A stretch of 41,407 nucleotides of DNA from Clostridiaceae bacterium (lineage in GTDB: Bacteria; Bacillota; Clostridia; DSM-8532), in NCBI GenBank assembly GCA_012522505.1, contig JAAYKJ010000034.1:1-41407 (forward strand), read 5' to 3'. Below, one piece after another: positions 27,044-35,226 of this stretch; positions within the stretch are counted from its first letter, which is position 1, and the number at the start of each line of letters is the position of its first letter. The translations under genes were made by a program, and so were the position numbers. Below the pieces are notes generated by a model. It made no database searches, was not told the origin of the DNA, and saw only the letters and a list, made by a program, of their open reading frames with translations.

Positions 27044-27580
27044 TTACAGTGGTTGCAACTTTTTATTTTCATATATTAAACACAAGCTAAAAATAATCTC
27101 TATAACAATCATTATTATCGCCAATACAAACGGCTGAAAATTTAACCCTACAATTAGTGCAACAATTGGAATGACTACAGATAACACCATATACGTCTTT
27201 GATCTATATAACCAACCATAGGGCATTAAATGCGCCCCAAAAACAATAGCAATAATCATAAGCATTTTTTCCGGGATTGCAGCGTAGATCCACATAGCAA
27301 TTAAAAGATATAGAATTTGATTTACAGAAAACAAAATACCCAAATTAGTCAGAGGATTGTCTTTGTTTTGAAAATCAACCTTAATCATTTTTGAGATGAA
27401 AAAAGCAAGTGGAACTAGCGGCGCCGTGCAGCAAAAAGTAAATAAGTTCTTTGTTAATATAGGTAAATTCAATAAATGCACAGTCAAAATTGCACACCAA
27501 ATTATTACTGAAGCCAATATAAAGTGCAGTCCCTTCTTTTGCTTGACGGCACAGTCAATTCTCAATTCTTGTAAACTCAT
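27044..27580 (-). CDS. Small polytopic membrane protein of unknown function
   Basis: ATG 27580 is chosen because AAAGGAG lies at ideal spacing; the upstream in-frame ATG 27598 lies on that ribosome binding site. The 178-residue product starts MSLQELRIDCAVKQKKGLHF and then has about six hydrophobic segments, including LHFILASVIIWCAILTVHLL, FTFCCTAPLVPLAFFI and MLMIIAIVFGAHLM-PYGWLY, and ends in a short cytoplasmic tail. It resembles small membrane proteins annotated DUF7010 (recalled, not verified). It is on the same strand as speD, 97 bp upstream, but the intervening palindrome and hairpin suggest separate control. A palindrome ATTATCGATAAT (27609-27620) lies 28 bp upstream of the start. Confidence 0.65.
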   Translation of the reverse strand: MSLQELRIDCAVKQKKGLHFILASVIIWCAILTVHLLNLPILTKNLFTFCCTAPLVPLAFFISKMIKVDFQNKDNPLTNLGILFSVNQILYLLIAMWIYAAIPEKMLMIIAIVFGAHLMPYGWLYRSKTYMVLSVVIPIVALIVGLNFQPFVLAIIMIVIEIIFSLCLIYENKKLQPL

Positions 27581-28026
27581 AAAATTTCTCCTTTCCATTG
27601 TATAAATTATTATCGATAATTCATATTTATCAATGTCATATCTGGCGGTCTGGAATCCAACAACCTAACTAAAAAGCAGGACTTGCTATTTGTAATTTAT
27701 TAATCAGATTACCACCTTTTCAAATATTATCGTTTGTTGATTCAAAACATTACTATGATGCAAGTATGTAAGAAAAAATGGAAGCTGAAGTAAATTTCAA
27801 CTCAGTTTCCATAAGCAAAATTTTCGCATGACCATATTAACATTAATTGGGGCTATTTTCAACATGCTACATAAATATCATTAAAATGATTTATGAAAGT
27901 GCTACTGTATACTTGAGATATAGATGTGCATAACGGGAAAGTTGATTGGGACAGTGGACGGTTTCTTATCTTGCTTCATTCTTTATTCATTGCACTAAAT
28001 AATACACTAATCCACAAAAAAATAGT
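27581..28026. other. Divergent intergenic region between membrane-protein gene and padR
   Basis: It carries the 12-bp palindrome ATTATCGATAAT (27609-27620), a candidate operator for the leftward gene, and a weak GGGACAGTGGACGG trace of the dispersed repeat (about 27948-27961). I see no gene in either direction. Confidence 0.45.
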
Positions 28027-28098
28027 ATTACATAATATGTAATTTTACTTGAAAAAAATTCTATATGTGATATCATATATTTTGTAATACATAGTATT
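28027..28098 (+). promoter_or_regulatory. padR promoter with flanking palindromes
   Basis: TTGAAA (28049-28054) and TATCAT (28071-28076) with a 16-bp spacer form a credible promoter for padR. Upstream lies the perfect dyad ATTACAT-AAT-ATGTAAT (28027-28043) and downstream AATAC-ATA-GTATT (28086-28098). PadR repressors typically bind ATGT/ACAT-containing dyads overlapping their own promoter, so autoregulation is likely (inference). Confidence 0.55.
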
Positions 28099-28122
28099 GT
28101 GGATTGCAAAAGAGGTGATCAT

Positions 28123-28461
28123 TTGAATGGCAATATTATTAGACAATTTAAAAAAGGCATACTAGAAATTGTCATTCTCAAACTGATATCAGAAAAAGAG
28201 ATGTATGGTTATGAGTTGGCATCGGAACTGAATCGGCGCAGCGAATCATTCAATATTACGGAGGGTACGCTCTATCCCATACTATACAGGCTAGAGGACG
28301 ACGGTCTGATGGAAACACGATGGGAGCAATCAGCTTCCCGGGGACAGCCAAAAAAATACTATTCGGTTACCGAAAAGGGCAAACAAGTAATGGCCGAATC
28401 ATATTCTCAATGGAAAGCAATTGTCCAGGATATTGCAAAAATCATGGAGGGTTTGGTATGA
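28123..28461 (+). CDS. PadR-family transcriptional regulator
   Basis: TTG 28123 is chosen because GAGGTG lies just upstream and it gives a 112-residue protein starting LNGNIIRQFKKGILEIVILK, the usual PadR start and size; the in-frame GTG at 28099 would precede the ribosome binding site. The winged helix shows EKEMYGYELASELNRR, FNITEGTLYPILYRLEDDGL and an RGQPKKYYSVTEKGK wing, with a short C-terminal dimerisation helix. It probably represses its own two-gene operon. Its TGA overlaps the ATG of the next gene (ATGA), so the two products are coupled. Confidence 0.92.
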   Translation: MNGNIIRQFKKGILEIVILKLISEKEMYGYELASELNRRSESFNITEGTLYPILYRLEDDGLMETRWEQSASRGQPKKYYSVTEKGKQVMAESYSQWKAIVQDIAKIMEGLV

Positions 28462-29360
28462 ATGCGAAACAATACGTTCGGGAAATAGTTCAACGCTCTT
28501 GTCTTCCTGCTAAAGAGCGAAGAAAGTTAAAAATTGATTTGGAAAATGAGATTGATGTTGCGCTTGAGCGTGGGGAAAGCATTGAACTGATTATAGAAAG
28601 AATGGGGGATCCGGATAAATTAGCAGCAGAAATATACGAAAACTATGCCGGAGAACCTTTAAGACCTTTTCGCGAATATAAATCCAGCACTACTCTCTTT
28701 GGGCTTCCCCTTGTTCATATTATACGGATGAATTATGCGGCATTAACACCTAATGTTCGAACTTTCAGTTCAAGGGGAATCAGCATAGGGAGACGGTATA
28801 GCTATCCGGGTCTTTCCGGATTGCCTGCGGCGCATGGAGTATTTGCTCTTGGCCCAAAAGCAAAGGGCATAATATCAGTTGGTAATTTATCGACGGGTCT
28901 TATTTCAATCGGAAATCTTTCCGCTGGCTTAATATCAATAGGAAATGTATCCGGAGGGCTTTTTTCCTTAGGCAACATCTCTCTCGCCTTGTTGGTTGCT
29001 CTTGGCAATTTCGCAGCAGGGGCACTATCTGCCGGAAATTTGGCAGTAGGGTACGGTGTAGCTGGAAATTTGGCATGTGGTGAGTTCGCTGTTGGTAATG
29101 AAGTAATGGGAACACATACATTCTCCGTTTCGAATTTACATGCTCAATTCGAAACCATTAAGATGTTCTTCAGAGGTTTGGACGCCCCTGCTCCAATAAA
29201 AGTATTTTTCGGGTATATAGAAAAACTGCTTGAGGTCTTTCACGACCCAATGTCTGCGACACTGTACATTATAGGATTTTTATTCATTCTTGCCATAATC
29301 ATTCTGATATTGTGCATCGTCCCGAATAGGCTACTAAACCGGAATTACGAACCGAACTAA
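28458..29360 (+). CDS. HAAS-domain protein with decapeptide beta-solenoid and C-terminal membrane anchor
   Basis: ATG 28458 overlaps the padR stop, giving 300 residues. The first 65 or so residues (LPAKERRKLKIDLENEIDVA, IERMGDPDKLAAEIYENY) resemble the HAAS/DUF1700-type helical domain that is often encoded next to padR. Residues about 126-218 consist of about nine units of about 10 residues with the pattern G-N-L-S-x-G-L-I-S-I (for example STGLISIGNLSAGLISIGN), alternating small and hydrophobic residues as in right-handed beta-helix or bactofilin-like solenoids. A single membrane segment (about 270-292) is near the C-terminus. There is no signal peptide, so a cytoplasmic solenoid tethered to the membrane is expected. 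The function is unknown; membrane stress or envelope sensing with PadR is a guess. Confidence 0.8.
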   Translation: MNAKQYVREIVQRSCLPAKERRKLKIDLENEIDVALERGESIELIIERMGDPDKLAAEIYENYAGEPLRPFREYKSSTTLFGLPLVHIIRMNYAALTPNVRTFSSRGISIGRRYSYPGLSGLPAAHGVFALGPKAKGIISVGNLSTGLISIGNLSAGLISIGNVSGGLFSLGNISLALLVALGNFAAGALSAGNLAVGYGVAGNLACGEFAVGNEVMGTHTFSVSNLHAQFETIKMFFRGLDAPAPIKVFFGYIEKLLEVFHDPMSATLYIIGFLFILAIIILILCIVPNRLLNRNYEPN

Positions 29361-29546
29361 GCGTTACTGATAGTATGGCGCGGTGACCTGCTTTCCATTA
29401 AGGCTTCCTATGCAGGTCGCTGCCCTGACAGGGTGCCCCTGACTAAGGCGTGCCCTGACAGGATACGGTGTCCCCGAACTGGTTTTACTGTATAAATCAA
29501 CTGATCCGGACCGCGAAGACTATCCGTTAGACTATGATTCCGTGAC

Positions 29547-29577
29547 CTCTCATACGAAAGTATGAAGAGCTTTTTTT
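29547..29577 (+). terminator. Intrinsic terminator after padR operon
   Basis: CTCTCATAC and GTATGAAGAG pair (one bulged A) around a GAAA tetraloop and are followed by CTTTTTTT. This is a strong rho-independent terminator shape on the plus strand, about 190 bp after the HAAS gene. Confidence 0.8.
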
Positions 29578-29944
29578 GTAAAATCATCCTTTTGGGTGAT
29601 GATTCTGCACATCCTTATTTCTTATTATGGTGAGTAGTAGGGGGTGAGTCTGGTAGTGAAATCCATAAAAATGGATGATTGAGGCATATGTTGTGTTTTC
29701 TGCAATGGGTAATCTCCTGAATGGTTTGACCTGTACACTCCCCCATCTAGATATGTTACACTATTTGCCCAAGTTTGCTTGAGCAGATGTGTCAACGATG
29801 AGTGGATAAGCTATGGGAATCTATATGTTTATGTGATTCTTCCATCAAGCAATTACTTAACCTGACAGTGCTATTCATTTCCATGCATAAAAGAGGGGGC
29901 AATTGTATGAGGCAAAAGCACCGTGGTTCAAACAGCTTGAACGT

Positions 29945-29953
29945 TGGTATAAT
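29945..29953 (+). promoter_or_regulatory. Possible extended -10 promoter for SLH-metallopeptidase gene
   Basis: TGGTATAAT matches the extended -10 consensus TGnTATAAT exactly and lies about 70 bp before the start codon. The matching -35 region is poor (GGTTCA), which extended -10 promoters tolerate. Confidence 0.35.
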
Positions 29954-30020
29954 ATTATGGCAACAGTTAAGGAATTTTGATTTTTACGCTGTTGATTCTC
30001 GTGTTGAAAGGAGCATATTC

Positions 30021-33000
30021 ATGAAAAAAGGGATTTCTATAATTTTAGCAATGTGCTTGATTATGGGTGTTTTTATGCCAGTAACAGGGAAGGCGACGGA
30101 TGACTTAGGCTACTATTCCTGGGAAGGAGAATGGGACAGCGACTGGGGAAATATAGTTATCACCCAGAAGGGGAATCAAATTTCGGGAACATATACACAT
30201 GATAACGGTAGGATCAGTGGTATGGTATCTGGAAATACAATCACCGGAACCTGGGCGGAATATCCTTCCTACTCTGCACCGAATGATGCAGGTGATATTA
30301 TTTTTGAAATGGCTTCTGACGGAAAGAGTTTTTCAGGGAAGTGGCGATTCGGAAACTCCGGTAGCTGGAGCGACTGGGGCGAAAGTGCCAGAAAAACTAC
30401 GGTATTGCCCGTCTCTAATGCTCAAAATGAACCGGACACCGCAGAGAACAGCATCGATGGCAACAACTCCGGTGAAAGCACAACAATCACCGTCACAGCA
30501 AGCAGCAACAGTATCGACACCGGCAATGATGATAGCAGCAGCAATAACGGTGGTGACACTTTCAGCGGAAATATATCCATCACCGTTACCAGTGGAAGCG
30601 ATCAGGACGACACCTCCGGAAGTGACACGGCAGGAGGTAACAATTACATATGCTCCGATTGGGCAAGAGGAGAGGTACAGAGCGCTGGGCTTATGGGCTT
30701 GATCCCCGACAGATTATACGGGGTTGATCTGCGGCAGAATATTACCCGGGCGGAGTTCGCCGCTCTAAGCGTAAGAGTGTATGAGAATATATCTGGCAAC
30801 CCTGCACCCTTTGCAAGCATGAACCCCTTCTACGACACCTCTGACCCGGAGGTGCTAAAGGCAGCGGCTCTGGGCATCACCAACGGCGTAGGCGGCGGCA
30901 GATTCGGATCAGACACACTGCTCACTCGTCAGCAGGCAGCCGTAATGCTCACCCGCAGCTATAAGGCCATCGTCCTGGAAGGCTGGACATTGGACACTGA
31001 CTCAGCCTATACCCTGCCCTATATGCGCCCGGCAACCTTCGCCGACAACGGTAAAATTGCTTCCTGGGCCAGTGACAGTGTTTATTTTATGGCTGCAAAT
31101 TCCATCCTCAACGGCGTGGGCGGAAATATGTTTTCGCCCGATAGCAACGCCACCCGGGAGCAATCCATCGTTATTGCCGTGCGTATGTGCCAAAAATTGA
31201 GCTCTGCTCCTTCTTACGCCGGCGGCATTAATAACGATGGCAGTACACCAACACCAGGTAACGACAACGGCACCTCTGCTAATGTCGGCGAAACCCCTTC
31301 AACTGGCAGGGTCATAGACAACGCTAGCGCCACCGGCACAGTAAACGGCGGCGGGTTAAGCATTTCATTCGACGGTGGTAACGGCGGCACGATGAGCGCT
31401 ACCTCCGAGGTTGGTGAAGAAGGTGCACTTACTAACTCCTATAGCATAGAGATGAGCAGCGTTCCCGTAAAACCTATGACCATCAGCTTGCAGATGACCG
31501 ATACACCCGCCACAGGTTCTAATTTGGAGACCTTTCTTATGCTGGCATTCCCTTATGTGGATGCGTCTGGTGGCAGCGGCTACATTGATGCACCTGTTCG
31601 TGCCACCGGCAACGGCGATACCATTAGCGCCACGATCGACCCGGCCGAGTATGGGGAGTATATGGAGCGGGTGTTTTCTGCCAGTGATTCCACCGGCACC
31701 ATGAAGGATAAGACACCCACCAGTTTTGACTTCCGCATTACCGGCACTCAGCTTGTGTTCTGGTACCAGACGGGTGGTAAATTCAAATGCTATGCTAACA
31801 GAGCATTGGCCGCCTACACTTTTGGCGAGGAAGAAGCCCAGCGTCTTATTACTGATCTTGAGGGACTGTACGCCACCTATGTGCAACTGTATCCCAAGGT
31901 CATCCGTAACGATTGGCCAATGAATGTCTACATCGCCAATATTGGTGACAATAACGGCACCTATGTGCGGGGCACCTGGAGCATTAACGGTGCCGAGATT
32001 CACCTCTCCCAAAAGTTGTTTGATAATGGTTATTCTAAGGAAACAAACACAAAAGTATACACAACCATGGCTCATGAGCTGTTTCATTTCATACAGAACA
32101 ACTACGTCTCAGCTTCTTTTGCCGCCGAATGGTTCGACGAGGCTACGGCCACATATATGGAATACAAGTACGGTAATGCTGGTATACCACTCATTTTCGG
32201 ACAATACTCCGATCGTATTTGGGAAGGCTTGCTGCCTTATTGGACGAATAAATGGTCTGAGGTTGGGCCTAATGGCTACGGGAGATTCATTTTTATAGAC
32301 TACCTCTGCCAGCAGAATCCGGAATTTATTAAGGAGGCCTATGAAATGGGTGGTCGTATAACGGCCTCGGGGTGGAATGATAACATCCGTATTGCCAGTG
32401 GCAAAAAATTTGAGCAGTTGGTGGGGGACTTCTTTGAAAGCTATATCACCACAAAACAGCTTGCCGCACCACTCCCCGCCGCCACCATTTATAAAAACCC
32501 GGCGATGTTTGATTACTGCGCTCAGATTTGGAACATTAACGCAGACACCATCGGCAGAAATTTCAACACATCGGTCAAAATAGGAGGCTATGGAGCCCAC
32601 TGTATTATTATGAAAGCAAATTACCTGCCCGCCGGTACCTCGTTGGAATTTACCGTTCCGTCGGACACCGATCTGCGCTCAATCGTCTTTGACGGTTCTG
32701 ATAAATATAAGGTTACCAAGGCCAAAGGCAGCACTCTGGATGTACCGTTAAAGGGCCATGAGAAACTTATGCTGTTAATTTGCGATACCAGTGGCAGCAG
32801 CGGTGTCCGCGATATCAGCGCTACGATTAAGGCTCCGGAAAGCTCCGGCTACAGCCTGAGTGAACTGTTTGATTCCACCATGGGCGCAGACAGCTATACA
32901 TTCATCTATCCCGGCGGTGACACCAGCCAGGGACCAATCGCTGTTACCAAAACCTACTGCGCCACCCACACCGATACAAAGGGCCAGAACAAAGATGTTA

Positions 33001-33242
33001 AGCTAACCCTTGACATGGCAGCAACCGATAACAATGTTACCATTACCTGCTCCGATCCTTCTTTTAGCATAAGCGGAAGCTATGACGAAACAACAGGTCT
33101 AATTTCGAGTTCCAGGGGTTCGGCACGGTTTGCTCCAACCTGGGGAGGGTTTGGCATAGAAATCAACCTCTATGGCATCTCCGGAGAATTAGAAGGCTCT
33201 GTCAGTATGGCAGGCGGTATGTGGGCACCCATCATGCCATAA
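30021..33242 (+). CDS. SLH-anchored secreted protein with HExxH gluzincin-like metallopeptidase motif
   Basis: ATG 30021 follows AAAGGAG and starts a signal peptide (MKKGISIILAMCLIMGVFMP, cut near residue 27); the product has 1073 residues. Residues about 30-130 form a beta-rich module (WEGEWDSDWGNIVITQKG, GNTITGTWAEYP). A Ser/Asp/Asn-rich linker follows, then three SLH motifs (about 209-391; FADNGKIASWASDSVYFMA, NGVGGNMFSPDSNATREQS). The C-terminal half contains HELFH (H685, E686, H689) and, 18 residues on, E707 in AEWFDEATATYMEY, the pattern of gluzincin zinc peptidases; the catalytic call is family inference. Later residues are beta-rich, without a transmembrane or sortase anchor. It is likely a cell-wall-bound protease acting on extracellular proteins. 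It stands alone with its own promoter. Confidence 0.88.
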   Translation: MKKGISIILAMCLIMGVFMPVTGKATDDLGYYSWEGEWDSDWGNIVITQKGNQISGTYTHDNGRISGMVSGNTITGTWAEYPSYSAPNDAGDIIFEMASDGKSFSGKWRFGNSGSWSDWGESARKTTVLPVSNAQNEPDTAENSIDGNNSGESTTITVTASSNSIDTGNDDSSSNNGGDTFSGNISITVTSGSDQDDTSGSDTAGGNNYICSDWARGEVQSAGLMGLIPDRLYGVDLRQNITRAEFAALSVRVYENISGNPAPFASMNPFYDTSDPEVLKAAALGITNGVGGGRFGSDTLLTRQQAAVMLTRSYKAIVLEGWTLDTDSAYTLPYMRPATFADNGKIASWASDSVYFMAANSILNGVGGNMFSPDSNATREQSIVIAVRMCQKLSSAPSYAGGINNDGSTPTPGNDNGTSANVGETPSTGRVIDNASATGTVNGGGLSISFDGGNGGTMSATSEVGEEGALTNSYSIEMSSVPVKPMTISLQMTDTPATGSNLETFLMLAFPYVDASGGSGYIDAPVRATGNGDTISATIDPAEYGEYMERVFSASDSTGTMKDKTPTSFDFRITGTQLVFWYQTGGKFKCYANRALAAYTFGEEEAQRLITDLEGLYATYVQLYPKVIRNDWPMNVYIANIGDNNGTYVRGTWSINGAEIHLSQKLFDNGYSKETNTKVYTTMAHELFHFIQNNYVSASFAAEWFDEATATYMEYKYGNAGIPLIFGQYSDRIWEGLLPYWTNKWSEVGPNGYGRFIFIDYLCQQNPEFIKEAYEMGGRITASGWNDNIRIASGKKFEQLVGDFFESYITTKQLAAPLPAATIYKNPAMFDYCAQIWNINADTIGRNFNTSVKIGGYGAHCIIMKANYLPAGTSLEFTVPSDTDLRSIVFDGSDKYKVTKAKGSTLDVPLKGHEKLMLLICDTSGSSGVRDISATIKAPESSGYSLSELFDSTMGADSYTFIYPGGDTSQGPIAVTKTYCATHTDTKGQNKDVKLTLDMAATDNNVTITCSDPSFSISGSYDETTGLISSSRGSARFAPTWGGFGIEINLYGISGELEGSVSMAGGMWAPIMP

Positions 33243-33256
33243 TATATCAATAGGAA

Positions 33257-33294
33257 GGGTGTACTGGCACATGTTCAAATGTGCTGGTACACCC
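33257..33294 (+). terminator. Long hairpin after SLH-metallopeptidase gene
   Basis: Arms 33257-33272 and 33279-33294 pair over 16 positions, with a 2-nt internal mismatch, around a GTTCAA loop, 15 bp after the stop codon. No T-run follows; instead CTCCCCTTGACAT, a dispersed-repeat trace, adjoins. It may stabilise the mRNA 3' end or terminate weakly. Confidence 0.5.
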
Positions 33295-33476
33295 CTCCCC
33301 TTGACATCCTTAGAGTCCGCCCTAATCTTATTTTAATATTATAGCATACAGTGTTGAAAGTTTACATAACTGTATTGCGATTTTTTATAAGATCGGCGTA
33401 AATACTGGATGAGCTTTAATTGAGTATATAGTTTACGATTCAATTATACCCGTTACACTCTGTTGTATTGTCTTTT

Positions 33477-33719
33477 TTAAACATGGAGGAGGATACTTAG
33501 ATGAAAAGAACTATTTGTATCTGCACCGACAAAAACAGGTATGCTTTTCGCTCCGGCAAACGCGGGATTGCTTTCCGCAGTCAGATATGTGACTGATTCT
33601 GTTTTGGATGCAGGGTCATAAACTCTGATTTCCGATCCCGATGCAGCGAAATAAAAGCTTGTACCGTCGGTACACATGCAAATATAATGATACGAATTTT
33701 CTATCGTTTGTCCCCGTCA
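33477..33719 (-). pseudogene. Possible beta-propeller gene fragment
   Basis: The minus frame reads ...GQTIENSYHYICMCTDGTSF, then YFAASGSEIRVYDPASKTES and VTYLTAESNPAFAGA. The TDGT..YFA....EIRVYDPAS rhythm resembles one or two blades of a secreted beta-propeller. There is no start with a ribosome binding site and no signal peptide, and the 3' end runs into antisense of the orphan MKRTICI start. It is too short to be a working propeller. Confidence 0.3.
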
Positions 33720-33785
33720 AAAACCCCCGAATTGATAGGATGAAATGAAAAAAGTTTTTTTTTCGTCCGAAGGCAAAATTGATAG

Positions 33786-33992
33786 GTAATCCGTGGTGAC
33801 AACTTTACCGAGGGGAAAAATGATGATAAAAGCACTATCTCTCTTTTTGGCAGGGTTGATCAGCTTGGAAAGAACCACGGCGTTATGCCACACAGAAAAT
33901 GGCGGTTAGAGTTCCGTACAGATTTGTTCCCAGACTATACTGAACTGACATACAGTGCCGAACTTTGCTTTGGAGCTTTCGTTTTTTTGTAA
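33786..33992 (+). pseudogene. Unidentified gene fragment (C-terminal end)
   Basis: This frame, open without a start codon after a TAG, reads VIRGDNFTEGKNDDKSTISL, then FGRVDQLGKNHGVM and PHRKWRLEFRTDLFPDYTEL, ending at TAA. Its balanced, non-repetitive composition looks like real protein, but I do not recognise the family. A short overlapping frame from ATG 33822 with GAGGGG upstream is a less protein-like alternative. Confidence 0.3.
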
Positions 33993-34032
33993 TTGAGTTG
34001 TTTATACTTGAAAAATGGAAATGTAAAAATAG

Positions 34033-34878
34033 TCATGCCTCTAAATATGGGCAATCAAAACGTTTTTCGTATGCATTATTTCCTTTAAGTTGCTTATCCC
34101 AAAAAAAGTTGATTAGTCCGATTATCGGAAATATGTTAAATAAAAATAGGGTCCCTTTGCTAAAACAAATTGGCTTAGCCAATTGTTGAATATGTACTGG
34201 GTTAAATGAACCTTCATTCACCAAGTTTACAATGGTATCTACCATTGGTTTAATCATTTTCTCTTGTGCAATAGTTGGTCTATACTGTAAACTTTCTACA
34301 CCACCCTTAATCGCTGTACCAATATACGCTCTTGTTAACCTAAGGGCCAATTGTTCAAAATACGCCTCAAGATAGTGAGAGTGACTGCTTTCCGGGAACC
34401 CCGATTGAACAAAATAACTGATACTCCCCTGGGAAGGCTTTAGTTTTTCAATAAACTTCATGACGTGGGATGGCATTGCATGAACATAAAGGGGCATAAA
34501 AAACATAACATGCTTATCACTTTCAAAAGCCTCTGTCCACATGTCCCATTTATCTCTTTCCTTCAAATCACGAACCTCAACCCGATTACCAAGTACTTCG
34601 GTAACTTTTTTTAGTATCATTGCTGAATTGCTACCACTCTTTCTAGGAGAGCCATTGTAAATCACTAGTTTATCAATGGGTTCAACTGAAACAGTATCCA
34701 CACTTAACCTTTTCGCTTTCCTGGATTGTAGATGTACTAGTTGCAACCTATCATCAATACGGTATGCCTTCGACTTAAATTGATATGCTACACGATACAA
34801 ATAATCCTCAACGATTTGCTCTTCCTGATTTTTTAAGCCTACCTTATCGAAGCAAAATACCAAGTCTGGATACTTCAT
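34033..34878 (-). CDS. Flavodoxin-family oxidoreductase, C-terminal part (split gene)
   Basis: The 281-residue frame is in the same register as the piece upstream and separated from it by one TGA (34884-34882) plus one codon. It starts MKYPDLVFCFDKVGLKNQEE, which looks internal, and no ribosome binding site precedes the ATG. From about residue 70 it holds a second flavodoxin/NADPH-FMN reductase-like domain with the phosphate-binding loop VIYNGSPRKSGSNSAMILKK and FFMPLYVHAMPSHVMKFIEK; a hydrophobic stretch (FLFNIFPIIGLINFFW) is near the C-terminus. Such proteins bind FMN and reduce unknown substrates. With the upstream part it would form a tandem-flavodoxin protein of about 397 codons. It is functional alone only if translation re-starts. 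Confidence 0.7.
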   Translation of the reverse strand: MKYPDLVFCFDKVGLKNQEEQIVEDYLYRVAYQFKSKAYRIDDRLQLVHLQSRKAKRLSVDTVSVEPIDKLVIYNGSPRKSGSNSAMILKKVTEVLGNRVEVRDLKERDKWDMWTEAFESDKHVMFFMPLYVHAMPSHVMKFIEKLKPSQGSISYFVQSGFPESSHSHYLEAYFEQLALRLTRAYIGTAIKGGVESLQYRPTIAQEKMIKPMVDTIVNLVNEGSFNPVHIQQLAKPICFSKGTLFLFNIFPIIGLINFFWDKQLKGNNAYEKRFDCPYLEA

Positions 34879-34881
34879 ATA

Positions 34882-35226
34882 TCAGGCAACATGGTGGCAT
34901 TCCCCATCAACAATTTCTATATATGGATTGTAGTGCGGAATTGTTCTGTCAAAAAATGCTTTAGCTTTATGACTAATAAACCCTTGTGCTGTATCAATTA
35001 GCAAAATTACTGTATCACTATTTATATAATAGATGTAACTTTCAACCATTTTATCCTTCATTACACATCTGCCAGGGGTTTTGAGCCAGCAATTCCAACA
35101 ACCGATACAAGCATTTATTGGTTGACCACCCAGTTTAATAATCTTTAATGGCTCATCAAAAAGGTTCTGAATAACTTCATACATTTCTTTATCTGTTTTC
35201 TCTCTCAAATCAAACAATGTTTTCAC
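34882..35226 (-). CDS. Flavodoxin-family iron-sulfur flavoprotein, N-terminal part (split by TGA)
   Basis: The start is GTG 35226 with GAGGG six bases upstream. The 114-residue piece has the cysteine cluster ACIGCWNCWLKTPGRCVMKD (CxxCxxC...C), typical of the multimeric iron-sulfur flavoprotein branch, and ends IEIVDGECHHVA before TGA. In relatives I recall, the sequence continues GECHHVA-R-Y-x-x-YPD; here the arginine position is TGA, a single C-to-T change from CGA, and the next codons TAT ATG AAG TAT CCA continue the same frame. So this is most likely one gene with a nonsense mutation, not two genes. Confidence 0.7.
   Translation of the reverse strand: MKTLFDLREKTDKEMYEVIQNLFDEPLKIIKLGGQPINACIGCWNCWLKTPGRCVMKDKMVESYIYYINSDTVILLIDTAQGFISHKAKAFFDRTIPHYNPYIEIVDGECHHVA

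Larger units (their letters stand above)
29361..30020. other. Intergenic region with terminator and repeat remnants
   Basis: After the HAAS gene come degraded dispersed-repeat traces (GCCCTGACAGG occurs twice between about 29405 and 29455, with GTGTCCCC near 29470), the terminator at 29547-29577, a smaller ATCATC/GATGAT hairpin just beyond it, and a GCCCAAG/CTTGAGC hairpin near 29768-29785. The frame open upstream of 30021 has no ribosome binding site or signal peptide, so no gene is called. Confidence 0.5.
33295..34032. other. Decayed region with several gene remnants
   Basis: No intact gene was found in these 740 bp. Besides the two remnants listed separately, an orphan start is visible: GGAGGAGG followed by ATG 33501 opening MKRTICICTD, which resembles the beginning of a signal peptide but stops after 31 codons and is read through antisense to a remnant. 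ATTGATAGG occurs twice (near 33730 and 33778), possibly marking a rearrangement junction. Confidence 0.4.

Noticed and set aside
28320-28457. N-terminal extension of the HAAS protein back to 28320
   Set aside because: It would overlap most of padR; ATG 28458 overlaps the padR stop as ATGA and starts a typical HAAS N-terminus.
29802-30020. Longer start for the SLH metallopeptidase
   Set aside because: The extension hides the signal peptide and lacks a ribosome binding site; ATG 30021 has AAAGGAG and a clean signal peptide.
33700-33900. A riboswitch or group II intron end in the region around 33780
   Set aside because: No conserved motif could be matched; a protein-like frame explains part of the sequence better.
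34882-34884. TGA as selenocysteine or reassigned codon
   Set aside because: TGA ends several genes here normally, the homologous position appears to be arginine rather than cysteine, and no SECIS-like hairpin was recognised downstream.
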